Shown in pieces: positions 52,890 through 60,895 of a stretch of DNA of 64,000 bases. Position 1 is the stretch's first letter, and each line of letters opens with the position of its first letter. Origin of the DNA: Knoellia sp. Soil729. Lineage in GTDB: Bacteria; Actinomycetota; Actinomycetes; Actinomycetales; Dermatophilaceae. The stretch is from NCBI RefSeq assembly GCF_001427985.1, contig NZ_LMSA01000002.1:445397-509396 (forward strand), read 5' to 3'. The notes below the pieces were generated by a model that saw only the letters and a list, made by a program, of their open reading frames with translations, did no database searches and was not told where the DNA came from. The translations under genes were made by a program, and so were the position numbers.

Positions 52890-53443
52890 GGTGCTCCTCC
52901 CGCGAGGTCGGCACGAAGCTGCGCCTTGGCGCGGTGCAGCCGGGTCTTGACGGTGTTCTGGGGGATGCCGAGCAGGGTCGCGGCCTCCCTGCTGGTGAGC
53001 CCGTCGAGGACGGTCGCCTCGACCACGGCTCGCATCTCGGGGCTGAGCCGCTCGAGGGCTCCGCCCAGGTCGCCGTACTCGATGCCGACGAGGACGCGCT
53101 CCTCCGCGCTCTCCGCTGCGAGCGACGGACCGGACTCGGGGCGGACCGGATCCCGGTGCGTCGCGCCGGGCGAACGCAAGCGCGAGACCAGGCGCCGGAT
53201 GGCGATCCCCCAGAGCCAGGCGGCAACCTCCCCGTCGCCGCGCCACGAGCCGCTGGAGCGCCACACCGAGGTGAAGCAGTCCTGCAGGGCATCGGCGACG
53301 ACGTCGGGATCGCTGCACCGGCGCCGCAGCCTCGCAGCGAGCCAGGGGGCGTGCCGGTCGTAGAGCACCCGTAGAGCGTCCACGTCCCCCCGGTGGAGGG
53401 CCCGGACCAGCTCCGCGTCTGCGGGCTCATCGGCGTGCCACAT
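52886..53443 (-). CDS. ECF-family RNA polymerase sigma factor
   Basis: A 185-residue sigma factor with region 2 (LVRALHRGDVDALRVLYDRH; ADALQDCFTSVWRSSGSWRG) and region 4 (LSPEMRAVVEATVLDGLTSR, EAATLLGIPQNTVKTRLHRA) and no regions 1 or 3. The ATG at 53443 fits the region 2 start; the longer reading to 53662 is unlikely. No clear ribosome-binding site precedes it, so it may be leaderless. It heads the operon sigma / anti-sigma / ABC / permease / membrane protein. It is divergent from the aminotransferase gene. I found no well-spaced ECF promoter (GGAAC..CGT) upstream. Confidence 0.9.
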   Translation of the reverse strand: MWHADEPADAELVRALHRGDVDALRVLYDRHAPWLAARLRRRCSDPDVVADALQDCFTSVWRSSGSWRGDGEVAAWLWGIAIRRLVSRLRSPGATHRDPVRPESGPSLAAESAEERVLVGIEYGDLGGALERLSPEMRAVVEATVLDGLTSREAATLLGIPQNTVKTRLHRAKAQLRADLAGGAP

Positions 53444-53573
53444 ACAACGACTGTCGCAGCGCCGCAGCCCGGCGGTTCCCACTTCGCGAAGGTAGGTGAG
53501 CCCGGTTGCGGACGGACCGCCCACACGGTGACATGGCCTCGATCCGGGGCGCTGCCTCTGACACCATGAACGC

Positions 53574-54869
53574 GTGACCGAGCAGAGCACCCTCGCCCCC
53601 CTGTCGTCCCTGTCCCCCGCGGACCTCGAGACGTTCCTCGAGAGCCAGCGCACGGCATACACCGAGCTTCAAGGTCGTGGCCTCAAGCTCGACCTCACGC
53701 GCGGCAAGCCGTCCGCGCAGCAGCTGGACCTGTCGGACGCGCTGCTCGACCTACCGCAGGGCTACCGCGACGCCGACGGGACCGACGTGCGCAACTACGG
53801 GCTGCTCGCCGGGCTGCCCGAGCTGCGGGCGATCTTTGCGGACCTGCTCTGGGTCGAGCCGTCGCAGGTGGTCGCCGGCGGGAACTCGAGCCTGACGATG
53901 ATGCACGACTGCCTGGTGCAGCTGCTGTTGCACGGTGCGCCCGACTCCCCCCGGCCGTGGTCCCAGGAGGAGAGCGTGAAGTTCATCTGCCCGGTGCCCG
54001 GCTACGACCGCCACTTCACGATGCTCGCCTCGTTCGGCATCGAGATGCTGCCCGTGCCGATGAACCCCGACGGCCCCGACGTGGACGCGGTGCGCGAGCT
54101 CGTCAAGGACCCTGCCGTCAAGGGGATCTGGGTCGTCCCGACCTATGCGAACCCGTCCGGGTCGATCTGCTCCCAGGAGGTCGCGAGCGCCCTGGCGTCC
54201 ATGGAGACCGCGGCACCGGACTTCCGCATCTTCTGGGACAACGCCTACGCCTTCCACCACCTGACCGAGGACGAGGCCAAGAGCGCCGACATCATCACGT
54301 TGGCCTCGGGCTCGGGCCACCCGGACCGGCCCCTGATGTTTGCCTCGACCTCCAAGATCACCTTCGCCGGCTCGGGCGTCGCGTTCTTCGCCGCCTCGAA
54401 GAACAACGTCGACTGGTACCTGTCCCACCTGCAGTTCGCCTCGATCGGCCCCGACAAGGTCAACCAGCTGCGGCACGTGCAGTTCTTCGGTTCGGCGCAG
54501 GGCGTGCGCGACCACATGGCGCGCCACCGCACGATCCTCGCGCCGAAGTTCGCGGCCGTGGAGCAGGCGCTGAGCTCCGCGCTCGCCGGGCGCGAGGTGG
54601 CCCAGTGGTCGCAGCCGCAGGGTGGCTACTTCGTCAACCTCGACGTCATGGACGGCACCGCCTCACGGGTGGTCGAGCTCGCCAAGGGAGCCGGCATCGC
54701 CCTGACGCCCGCGGGCGCGTCGTTCCCGCTCGGCGAGGATCCCCGCGACCGCAACATCCGCCTGGCACCGACCTTCCCGGTGCTCTCGGAGGTCGAGACC
54801 GCGATGGCGGGCGTCGCCACGTGCGTCCTGCTGGCCGCAGCCGAAAAGCTCGCGACCCAGCGCGACTGA
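53574..54869 (+). CDS. PLP-dependent aminotransferase, MocR-like class I
   Basis: A 431-residue class I/II aminotransferase of the group found in actinobacteria as putative aspartate aminotransferase (Aminotran_MocR-type without the GntR domain). Landmarks are NYGLLAGLPELRAIFADLLW, WVVPTYANPSGSICSQEVAS with the Asp-Asn of IFWDNAYAFHHL, the PLP Lys in FASTSKITFAGSGVAFFAAS and the C-terminal Arg in RNIRLAPTFP. GTG start at 53574. The amino donor is uncertain. It is the first plus-strand gene after the sigma operon. Confidence 0.85.
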   Translation: MTEQSTLAPLSSLSPADLETFLESQRTAYTELQGRGLKLDLTRGKPSAQQLDLSDALLDLPQGYRDADGTDVRNYGLLAGLPELRAIFADLLWVEPSQVVAGGNSSLTMMHDCLVQLLLHGAPDSPRPWSQEESVKFICPVPGYDRHFTMLASFGIEMLPVPMNPDGPDVDAVRELVKDPAVKGIWVVPTYANPSGSICSQEVASALASMETAAPDFRIFWDNAYAFHHLTEDEAKSADIITLASGSGHPDRPLMFASTSKITFAGSGVAFFAASKNNVDWYLSHLQFASIGPDKVNQLRHVQFFGSAQGVRDHMARHRTILAPKFAAVEQALSSALAGREVAQWSQPQGGYFVNLDVMDGTASRVVELAKGAGIALTPAGASFPLGEDPRDRNIRLAPTFPVLSEVETAMAGVATCVLLAAAEKLATQRD

Positions 54870-54897
54870 AAGGGTCGCCCGCGTGCAAGGCTGAGGT

Positions 54898-55428
54898 ATG
54901 AGCGATCAGTCTGGAACCGAGAACTTCGACACCGACCTGGGCTCGATGAGCCTGGACGACGGGGTGGACGCCGGCAGCGGCGAGCCCGACCTGCTCGACT
55001 CGAGCGAGGGCGACAACCTCCCGGCCACTCCCCCCGACCTGCAGCCCCGCAACACCGAGTGGGGCACGACGGCGGCCGAGCAGGCGCAGGACGAGACGAT
55101 CGACCAGCGCATCGCCCAGGAGGTCCCCGACCCCAACTCGGCCTACGGTGCCCCCGACAACGAGTCCGGGCTCGATGGTCCTCCCGATGTCGGCGGTGAC
55201 GACCCGGACGCGATCCCTGCCTCCCAGGACTTCCTCGGGGAGCCCAGCGAGGACATCGATGGCGGCTCCCTCACCTCCCCCGACGCCGGCATGCGCGAGG
55301 ACGACGAGAGTGAGCTCCTCGGCGCGGAAGGCCTTGACGTCGACCCCGACCCGCGCGCCGGGTACGTCACCGACGCCAGTGATGTCGAGTCGACCGAGGA
55401 GTCGGCCATGCGAATCATCGAGGAGTGA
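54898..55428 (+). CDS. DUF5709-type acidic hypothetical protein
   Basis: A 176-residue, very acidic soluble protein without transmembrane helices. Features such as EWGTTAAEQAQDETIDQRIA with QEVPDP and the DPRAGYVTDASDVESTEESA C-terminus are typical of the actinobacterial DUF5709 family, whose function is unknown. The stop overlaps the add GTG by four bases, implying co-translation with adenosine deaminase. Confidence 0.8.
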   Translation: MSDQSGTENFDTDLGSMSLDDGVDAGSGEPDLLDSSEGDNLPATPPDLQPRNTEWGTTAAEQAQDETIDQRIAQEVPDPNSAYGAPDNESGLDGPPDVGGDDPDAIPASQDFLGEPSEDIDGGSLTSPDAGMREDDESELLGAEGLDVDPDPRAGYVTDASDVESTEESAMRIIEE

Positions 55429-56501
55429 GCGCAACACCTCCTGCGCCGCGCCCCGGCCGCGACACCGCAACCCTGCCGAAGGCACACCTGCACCTGCACT
55501 TCACGGGATCCATGCGCATCGAGACGGTGCGCCAGATGTCGGCCTCCCACGACCTGCGCCTGCCCTCCGCGCTGCAGGCCGACTGGCCGGTCACCTTCGA
55601 GACCCGCGACGAGCGTGGGTGGTTCCGCTTCCAGAGCCTCTATGACGCCGCGCGTGCGTGCGTGCGCACCGAGGCCGACATGCGCCGGATCGTGCGCGAG
55701 GCGGCCCTGGACGACGGGGCCGAAGGGTCGCGGTGGCTCGAGATCCAGGTCGACCCGACGTCCTATGCACCGTTCGTCGGCGGGATCACCCCGGCCCTGG
55801 AGATCATCCTCGACGAGGCTGCTGCCGTGTCCCGGGAGCCTGACGCTGCCCAGGTCGGCGTCATCGTCGCCGCCTCGCGGATGCGCCACGAGCTCGAATC
55901 CCGCACGCTGGCGCGCCTTGCGGCCCGGTATGCCGGTGAGGGGCCCGGTGCGGTCGTCGGCTTTGGCCTGAGCAACGACGAACGACGTGGGGAGACCGAG
56001 GCGTTCGCCGCCGCGTTCCACATCGCGCGCCGGGCCGGGCTGGCTCTGGTCCCGCACGCTGGAGAGCTGTTGGGGCCGGATGCAATCGAGCGCACGCTCA
56101 CGTCGTTGGAGCCCGACCGGCTGGGCCACGGTGTGCGCTCGGTCGAGGACCCGCGGACCCTGGACCGGGTCGTGGCCGACGGAGTGGCCCTCGAGGTGTG
56201 CCCGGGCAGCAACCTCTCGCTCGGGGTCTATGACGAGATCGAGGACGTGCCGCTGCGCCAACTCGTCGACGCAGGGGCCACCGTCGCGCTGGGAGCCGAC
56301 GACCCGCTGATCTTCGGGTCGCGGCTGCAGGCGCAGTACGAAGTGGCCCGGTTGCTGGAGTTCTCGGACGCGGAGCTGGCCGACCTCGCCCGCGCGTCGC
56401 TGCGTGCGTCCCGGGCCCCGACCGAGGTCAGGGCGGCGGCCGACCGTGACATCGACGCTTGGCTGGCCGCCGAACGGGTCGAAACCGTCGCCGAAGGCTG
56501 A
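55425..56501 (+). CDS. add: Adenosine deaminase family protein
   Basis: A 358-residue TIM-barrel amidohydrolase that probably converts adenosine to inosine. Zinc ligands and catalytic residues are visible: HLHLHFTGSMR near residue 22, HAGELLGPDA, GHGVRSVED, and GADDPLIFG with the Asp pair. Those match Add, but the variant HLHLHF and a short first third leave adenine or related purine deamination possible. The GTG start overlaps the previous stop. The last 17 codons (EVRAAADRDIDAWLAAE) recur at 57385-57434. Confidence 0.85.
   Translation: MSATPPAPRPGRDTATLPKAHLHLHFTGSMRIETVRQMSASHDLRLPSALQADWPVTFETRDERGWFRFQSLYDAARACVRTEADMRRIVREAALDDGAEGSRWLEIQVDPTSYAPFVGGITPALEIILDEAAAVSREPDAAQVGVIVAASRMRHELESRTLARLAARYAGEGPGAVVGFGLSNDERRGETEAFAAAFHIARRAGLALVPHAGELLGPDAIERTLTSLEPDRLGHGVRSVEDPRTLDRVVADGVALEVCPGSNLSLGVYDEIEDVPLRQLVDAGATVALGADDPLIFGSRLQAQYEVARLLEFSDAELADLARASLRASRAPTEVRAAADRDIDAWLAAERVETVAEG
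56424..56473 (+). repeat. Direct repeat copy 1 (3' end of add)
   Basis: 50 bp inside the add 3' end, 86% identical (43 of 50 by hand alignment) to 57385-57434. The longest shared run is CGTGACATCGACGC. Four of the seven differences are synonymous in the add frame. The pair brackets the XRE gene. Confidence 0.8.
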
Positions 56502-56756
56502 GCGAGACGACCCCGACGGGTGTCCGACAAGGACGTGTCTTTGCTTCACCACATGACGCACTGACACTCCCACTGCACACGACCGCCGGCCAAGCTGTGT
56601 GGCGTTGCTGGGCCGATGCGAAGTCCCACCGCCGACGACCTGCTACGAGGCCTGGAGAGCAGGGTCGTTGTCCACACCTCGCCCGGTGGGTTCGGGTTGT
56701 GCACAGAACACACCAGTGCTCTGGCGGGCTCGCAGCGACGGGCGCACAGTCGACGC
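56502..56756. other. add to XRE gene intergenic region
   Basis: 255 bp without a convincing gene. Only a possible GTG/ATG extension of the XRE reading frame from 56616 is seen, with poor coding character. No strong terminator or promoter could be identified. Confidence 0.4.
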
Positions 56757-57272
56757 ATGACACCCGAGCAGTGCGCGGCACAACGACAGATCGACCTGGC
56801 GGCGACCATCCGAGGCCTCACCCTTGCCGACGCGGTGGGACTCGCGCTGCGTGACCACCGCAGACGGTTGGGACTGTCGCAGCGCGCCTACGCCAGGCTT
56901 CGCAGCAAGACACCCAGCTCGATCGCCCGTCTCGAGAGCTCCGCGGGGTGCTCCCAGCTCAAGGCCGTGATCGAGGCTCTCGACGGCACGGGGTTCGAGC
57001 TGGCGCTGGTCAGGCCCGGCGATGAAGACACTGGTTCCACGCCGGCAGCGATCGTCGGTCCGGACGCCTGGCCCATGACGGAGCTCCTCGCACGGGTGCG
57101 CGATGGGAGTCGGCGGTTTCCGGCGCACCACGAGGCTCAGGCGGTGGTCAGCCCACCCTCGTGGTGGTGGCACCGCGAGTTCTTCGCCGGTCGGCCCGGG
57201 CCCGAGCCCCAGTGGTATGCACCCCGTCCGACGCCGCAAGAGCCCTATCCGCTCCGGAGTGACACCGCGTGA
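56757..57272 (+). CDS. Putative XRE-family transcriptional regulator
   Basis: A 171-residue protein. The helix-turn-helix sits near residues 25-75: ADAVGLALRDHRRRLGLSQR, AYARLRSKTPSSIARLESSA, with LKAVIEALDGTGFELALV after it. The C-terminal half is Pro/Trp-rich (SPPSWWWHREFFAGRPGPEP) and unfamiliar. I use the ATG at 56757 (MTPEQCAAQ); an ATG at 56616 would extend by 47 residues. It sits between two copies of the add 3' end and could be acquired. No partner toxin is evident. Confidence 0.7.
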   Translation: MTPEQCAAQRQIDLAATIRGLTLADAVGLALRDHRRRLGLSQRAYARLRSKTPSSIARLESSAGCSQLKAVIEALDGTGFELALVRPGDEDTGSTPAAIVGPDAWPMTELLARVRDGSRRFPAHHEAQAVVSPPSWWWHREFFAGRPGPEPQWYAPRPTPQEPYPLRSDTA

Positions 57273-57384
57273 CCACCCCTCCTTCGTGGTTTCGTCACCG
57301 TCGACTCGCTTCGTCGAGACTTTGAGGAAGCGAGTAAAAGCCGGCGAACTGAGCATGACGGCACCGAAGTCGTCGACGCCGAGC

Positions 57385-57447
57385 GAGGTCCGGCAGGTGG
57401 CCGATCGTGACATCGACGCCTGGCTGGCCGCTGAGGAGCAGTGACCC
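57385..57447 (+). pseudogene. Duplicated remnant of an add 3' end
   Basis: The frame reads SEVRQVADRDIDAWLAAEEQ then a stop, matching the add C-terminus (EVRAAADRDIDAWLAAE) at 12-13 of 17 positions, with mostly synonymous DNA changes. The 30 residues upstream do not match add. A tiny gene starting at ATG 57357 (MTAPKSSTPSEVRQ) cannot be excluded, but a truncated homolog of add is the simpler reading. Confidence 0.55.
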
Positions 57448-57463
57448 GTCCTATGTTGGGTCG

Positions 57464-58165
57464 ATGGAGCCACAGATGAGCGGTGCCGCAACCGGAGATG
57501 GTGACGGCTCGCCCGCGCTGGGACTCGTCGGCCGGCTCGGCGGGCTGGCACTTGCCGCACCCTTCGGTGCGCTCGCCCGGCTGCGCGGGACGCGAGCGCT
57601 GCACCCCGTCGGGTTCTGCGGCACCGGCTTCTTGACCGTGAACCCCGGACCGCCCAGCGGAGTGGTGCTGCTCGACGAGGCCGGACCCCATCCCTGCCTC
57701 CTCCGTTGGTCGAGGGCGACCGGTCTGCGTGAGGGCCCGGACGTGGAGGGCCTCGCCGTCCGGGTGCAGGGACGAGCGGCAGGTGACGTGCTCCTCGCCT
57801 CCACCGGCACCGGCGTGGTGACGCGGCACCTGCTCACGTTGCGCACCCGCCACGTGCACGGACCCCTCACCACCCTGCTGCCGCTGTCGACGGCACGCGG
57901 GCCGCTCCTCCTCCGTCTCGACCCCGTCACCGGCGACGACCTCCCTTCTGCCTACCGCCTGCTCGTCGCCGCGCCCGGCCATCCGTGGCACGAGCGCGGC
58001 CGGCTCGACCTCACATGGACCGACAGCGACTGCACCCGACGCCACGACCCGGTCGGGCACCCTCCAGCCGGCACGTGGACCTCCCCGCTGTGGGCTCGTC
58101 TGCGCAAGCCGTCGTATGCCGTGTCCGAGCAGGTCCGTGCCGACCCGGAGGAGCCACGTGCCTGA
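57464..58165 (+). CDS. Conserved hypothetical protein
   Basis: A 233-residue soluble protein beginning MEPQMSGAATGDG. It contains ALHPVGFCGTGFLTVNPGPP, LLRWSRATGLREGPDVEGLA and LLLASTGTGVVTRHLLTLRT-like stretches. These remind me of a catalase-fold-like actinobacterial family of unknown role, but heme ligands are not evident, so I give no function. The GTATGCCG octamer encodes PSYAVSEQ. It overlaps the next gene by 8 bases. Confidence 0.65.
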   Translation: MEPQMSGAATGDGDGSPALGLVGRLGGLALAAPFGALARLRGTRALHPVGFCGTGFLTVNPGPPSGVVLLDEAGPHPCLLRWSRATGLREGPDVEGLAVRVQGRAAGDVLLASTGTGVVTRHLLTLRTRHVHGPLTTLLPLSTARGPLLLRLDPVTGDDLPSAYRLLVAAPGHPWHERGRLDLTWTDSDCTRRHDPVGHPPAGTWTSPLWARLRKPSYAVSEQVRADPEEPRA

Positions 58166-58472
58166 GCAGCAGGACGCCGCGGACGAGGACGCGGACCGCT
58201 GGCTCGTCGTCGGCGGCCGCCGGTGGCGCCGTCAGGACCCGGAGCTGCCCGACGATGCGGCGCAGCGGTTGCTCTCGCACCTCGGCAGGGGGCGCTCGGG
58301 CGTGAAGTCGGCGTCCGCGGCAGGCGAGGACCCGGCTGCGTCACGGCGCCGGGTCGACCTCGCCAAGCACGGGCTCGGCGAACGCGGCACCCCGTGGTGG
58401 GAGCAGGACGCGGGGCAGCGGCGGGCCCGCTGGGAGGAGGCGTTGAGCGACCTTGACGCACTCGACGACTGA
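58158..58472 (+). CDS. Small conserved actinobacterial hypothetical protein
   Basis: A 104-residue, charged protein: DRWLVVGGRRWRRQDPELPD, a central Ala/Arg stretch, then DLAKHGLGERGTPWWEQDAG. Related small proteins with a WLVV-GRRWR start and a GERGxPWWE end are widespread in actinobacteria and sometimes labelled biopolymer transporter Tol without basis. GTG start at 58158. It overlaps its upstream and downstream neighbours. Confidence 0.7.
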   Translation: MPEQQDAADEDADRWLVVGGRRWRRQDPELPDDAAQRLLSHLGRGRSGVKSASAAGEDPAASRRRVDLAKHGLGERGTPWWEQDAGQRRARWEEALSDLDALDD

Positions 58473-58983
58473 AGCCCCTGCGCTGCGCCTGCTGCTGCTT
58501 GCCGACACGCACGTGCCGGCGCGCGCCCGCGACCTCCCGGCGCAGGTGTGGGACGCGGTGGACGCCGCCGACGTGGTGGTCCACGCGGGCGACTGGATCG
58601 TCCCGAGCCTGCTCGATGCGCTCGAGGCCAGGGCACCACGGCTCGTGGGGGTCTGGGGCAACAACGACGGGGCCGAGCTGCGGCGCCGCCTGCCCGAGGT
58701 GGCCCGGGTGGAGCTCGGCGGCCTGACCTGGGGTGTCGTGCACGAGACCGGGCCCAAGCAGCGGCGCGAGGAGCGGATGCGGGCAGCCCACCCCGACATC
58801 GACGTGCTCGTCTTCGGGCACAGCCACATCCCGTGGGACACCGAGCACGACGGACTGCGCCTGCTCAACCCCGGCTCACCGACCGACCGGCGCCGCCAAC
58901 CCGCCTGCACCTATATGACCTGCACCGTCGGCGGTGGCGAGGTCACCGACCTGCGCCTGCACGCCCTGCCACCGCGTCGCTGA
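58453..58983 (+). CDS. YfcE/MJ0936-type metallophosphoesterase
   Basis: A 176-residue phosphodiesterase/phosphatase fold. Metal-binding motifs are LLLADTHVPAR (D-x-H), VVHAGDW (GD-x), WGNNDG (GN-x-D/N-D/G) and FGHSHIPW (GHSH), with LNPGSPTDRR at the end as usual for the family. The TTG at 58453 is used, overlapping the previous gene by 20 bases; no ATG lies in a better place. Substrate unknown, possibly cyclic nucleotide or generic phosphodiester. Confidence 0.88.
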   Translation: MTHSTTEAPALRLLLLADTHVPARARDLPAQVWDAVDAADVVVHAGDWIVPSLLDALEARAPRLVGVWGNNDGAELRRRLPEVARVELGGLTWGVVHETGPKQRREERMRAAHPDIDVLVFGHSHIPWDTEHDGLRLLNPGSPTDRRRQPACTYMTCTVGGGEVTDLRLHALPPRR

Positions 58984-59388
58984 TCAGCCGGCGAGGAAGT
59001 CGAGGCGGACGCTGCGGTCGTGGTTGTCGACGTTGAGGTCGACCAGGCAGATGCTCTGCCAGGTGCCGAGCGCGAGCCGGCCGTCCTCGACAGGGACGCT
59101 CGCGTAGGGCGGCACCAACGCAGGCATGACGTGCGAGCGGCCGTGCCCAGGAGTGCCGTGCCGGTGACGCCACCGATTGTCGGCCGGCAGGAGGTCGCGA
59201 AGCGCGGCGAGCAGGTCGTCGTCGGAGCCCGCTCCGGTCTCGAGAATCGCGATGCCGGCCGTCGCGTGCGGGACGAAGACGTGCAGCAACCCGTCACCGA
59301 GCTCGCGCACGAAGTCCGCGCACTCGTCGGTGAGGTCGAGGACGGCGTCCTGGTCGCCCGTGTGCACCTGGAGCGTGTGAGTCTGCAT
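58984..59388 (-). CDS. YjbQ family protein
   Basis: A 134-residue member of the UPF0047/YjbQ family. The conserved HVFVPHATAGIAILETGAGS, GHGRSHVMPALVPPYASVPV and GTWQSICLVDLNVDNHDRSV segments are clear. Relatives show thiamin-phosphate synthase-like activity in vitro, but the physiological role is unsettled. The ATG at 59388 lies 11 nt after the murB stop, so it ends that operon. It is convergent with the phosphoesterase, only one base apart. Confidence 0.92.
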   Translation of the reverse strand: MQTHTLQVHTGDQDAVLDLTDECADFVRELGDGLLHVFVPHATAGIAILETGAGSDDDLLAALRDLLPADNRWRHRHGTPGHGRSHVMPALVPPYASVPVEDGRLALGTWQSICLVDLNVDNHDRSVRLDFLAG

Positions 59389-59399
59389 GAGTTCCCCTC

Positions 59400-60473
59400 T
59401 CAGAGCTCGTGACCGACGAAGACGGGTTCGTTGACCAGCGTGACACCGAAGCGGTCGTGCACCCCGTCGCGGACCTGCCGGGCCAGCGCGGCCACGTCCG
59501 CGGCCGTCGCCGATCCACGGTTGGTGACCGCGAGCGTGTGCTTCGTCGACAAGGCGGCGGGACCCGGCATACCGAAGCCTTTGCCGAAACCGGCCTTGTC
59601 GATGAGCCAGGCCGCGCTCGTTTTGACACCGCCGTCGGCGTCCTCGAAGCGCGGCGGGGTGGGGCCGTCGTCGCCCAGCTCGGCACGCACCCGCGACTGC
59701 AGGTCCTCGAACCGGGCCGTCGACATGATCGGGTTGGTGAAGAACGAGCCGCAGCTCCACGTGTCGTGGTCGGCCGGGTCGAGCACCATGCCGCGCTTGC
59801 GGCGCTGCTCGAGCACGGCCTCACGGGCATCACCGAGCGGCACGCGCGCGCCGGTCTCGATACCGAGACCCGCGGCGAGGTCGGCGTAGGCGATGGGCCG
59901 CGAGAGGTCGGCGACGACGAACTGGAAGGTCACGTCGAGTACGACGTAGTTCGAGCTCGCCTTGAAGCGGGAGTGACGGTAGGTGAAGCTGCACTCGGAC
60001 GCGCTGAAGCTGCGCACCTCCTGGGTGCCGCGGTCCCAGACCCGGACGCGGGCGATCGTCTGGGCGACCTCCTGGCCGTAGGCGCCGACGTTCTGCACGG
60101 GCGTCGCTCCGGTGGAACCGGGTATGCCGGACAGCGCTTCGACTCCCGACCACCCTTGCGCGACCGCTTGGCTCACGACGTCGTCCCACACCTCGCCAGC
60201 GGCGATACGCACGGTCGCCCCACCGCAGGAGTCCTGGGACTCCACCTCGATGCCGGAGGTCGCGACCCTGACGACCGTCCCCGCGAAACCCTCGTCCGCA
60301 ATGACGAGGTTGGAGCCGCCGCCGAGGACCAGCAGGGGCTCCTGGGCGTCGTCGACCTCGCGCACTGCGTCCACGAGCTCGTCGATGGTCTCGGCGACGA
60401 CCAGGCGCTGCGCGGGGCCGCCGACCCGCATCGTCGTGTGCTCGGCGAGGGAGACGTCGTGCAGCTCCTGCAT
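59400..60473 (-). CDS. murB: UDP-N-acetylenolpyruvoylglucosamine reductase
   Basis: A 357-residue flavoenzyme that makes UDP-MurNAc in peptidoglycan synthesis. FAD-binding LLVLGGGSNLVIADEGFAGT, GIPGSTGATPVQNVGAYGQE and the catalytic-region CGSFFTNPI segment with KTSAAWLIDKAGFGKGFGMP are present. It is a type I-like MurB with an actinobacterial insertion. Its ATG overlaps the hadB-like stop. GIPGS uses the rare ATA codon inside GGCATACC, and FGMPG uses GGT-ATG-CCG, both GTATGCCG-type sequences. Confidence 0.95.
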   Translation of the reverse strand: MQELHDVSLAEHTTMRVGGPAQRLVVAETIDELVDAVREVDDAQEPLLVLGGGSNLVIADEGFAGTVVRVATSGIEVESQDSCGGATVRIAAGEVWDDVVSQAVAQGWSGVEALSGIPGSTGATPVQNVGAYGQEVAQTIARVRVWDRGTQEVRSFSASECSFTYRHSRFKASSNYVVLDVTFQFVVADLSRPIAYADLAAGLGIETGARVPLGDAREAVLEQRRKRGMVLDPADHDTWSCGSFFTNPIMSTARFEDLQSRVRAELGDDGPTPPRFEDADGGVKTSAAWLIDKAGFGKGFGMPGPAALSTKHTLAVTNRGSATAADVAALARQVRDGVHDRFGVTLVNEPVFVGHEL

Positions 60474-60895
60474 CAGTCGAGCTGGACGATCGCGATGCAG
60501 CGGCCGAGCACCTTGGCGCCGTCGGCCGATGCCGTGACCTCGACCGTCGCCCGGCGGGTGTCCTGGTCGACGGCCTTGACGACGCCCTCGACGCGGACCT
60601 GCGCGCCCGCAGCAGGGACGACGACGGGCTTGGTGAAGCGGGTGCCGAACTCCACCACGCGGTCTGCTCCCCCGGCCCAGTCGGAGACCACGGACCCGGC
60701 CGCGCCCAAGGTCCACATGCCGTGGGCGATGACGTCGGGCAGGCCGACCGACTTCGCGAAGTCCTCGTCCTGGTGAATGGGGTTCTGGTCGCCGGAGGCG
60801 TGGGCGTAGGCGACCAAGGTGTCGCGACCGACCTCGACGGTGACGGGTCCGAAGACGTCGCCCGCCTGGGTCTCTCCAGCAGTGCGGACGGTCAC
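60473..60895 (-). CDS. MaoC-like dehydratase (HadB-like)
   Basis: A 140-residue hotdog-fold (R)-specific hydratase/dehydratase: GDQNPIHQDEDFAKSVGLPD carries the catalytic D-x4-H motif of MaoC proteins, followed by VIAHGMWTLGAAGSVVSDWA. In mycobacteria HadB pairs with HadA or HadC in fatty-acid elongation. The GTG at 60895 overlaps the hadA-like stop. Confidence 0.85.
   Translation of the reverse strand: MTVRTAGETQAGDVFGPVTVEVGRDTLVAYAHASGDQNPIHQDEDFAKSVGLPDVIAHGMWTLGAAGSVVSDWAGGADRVVEFGTRFTKPVVVPAAGAQVRVEGVVKAVDQDTRRATVEVTASADGAKVLGRCIAIVQLD

Noticed and set aside
57103..57447. A separate gene from 57103 to 57444
   Set aside because: Its first part overlaps the XRE gene in another frame, and only its last 20 codons have homology, namely to the add C-terminus. 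It is treated as a remnant.
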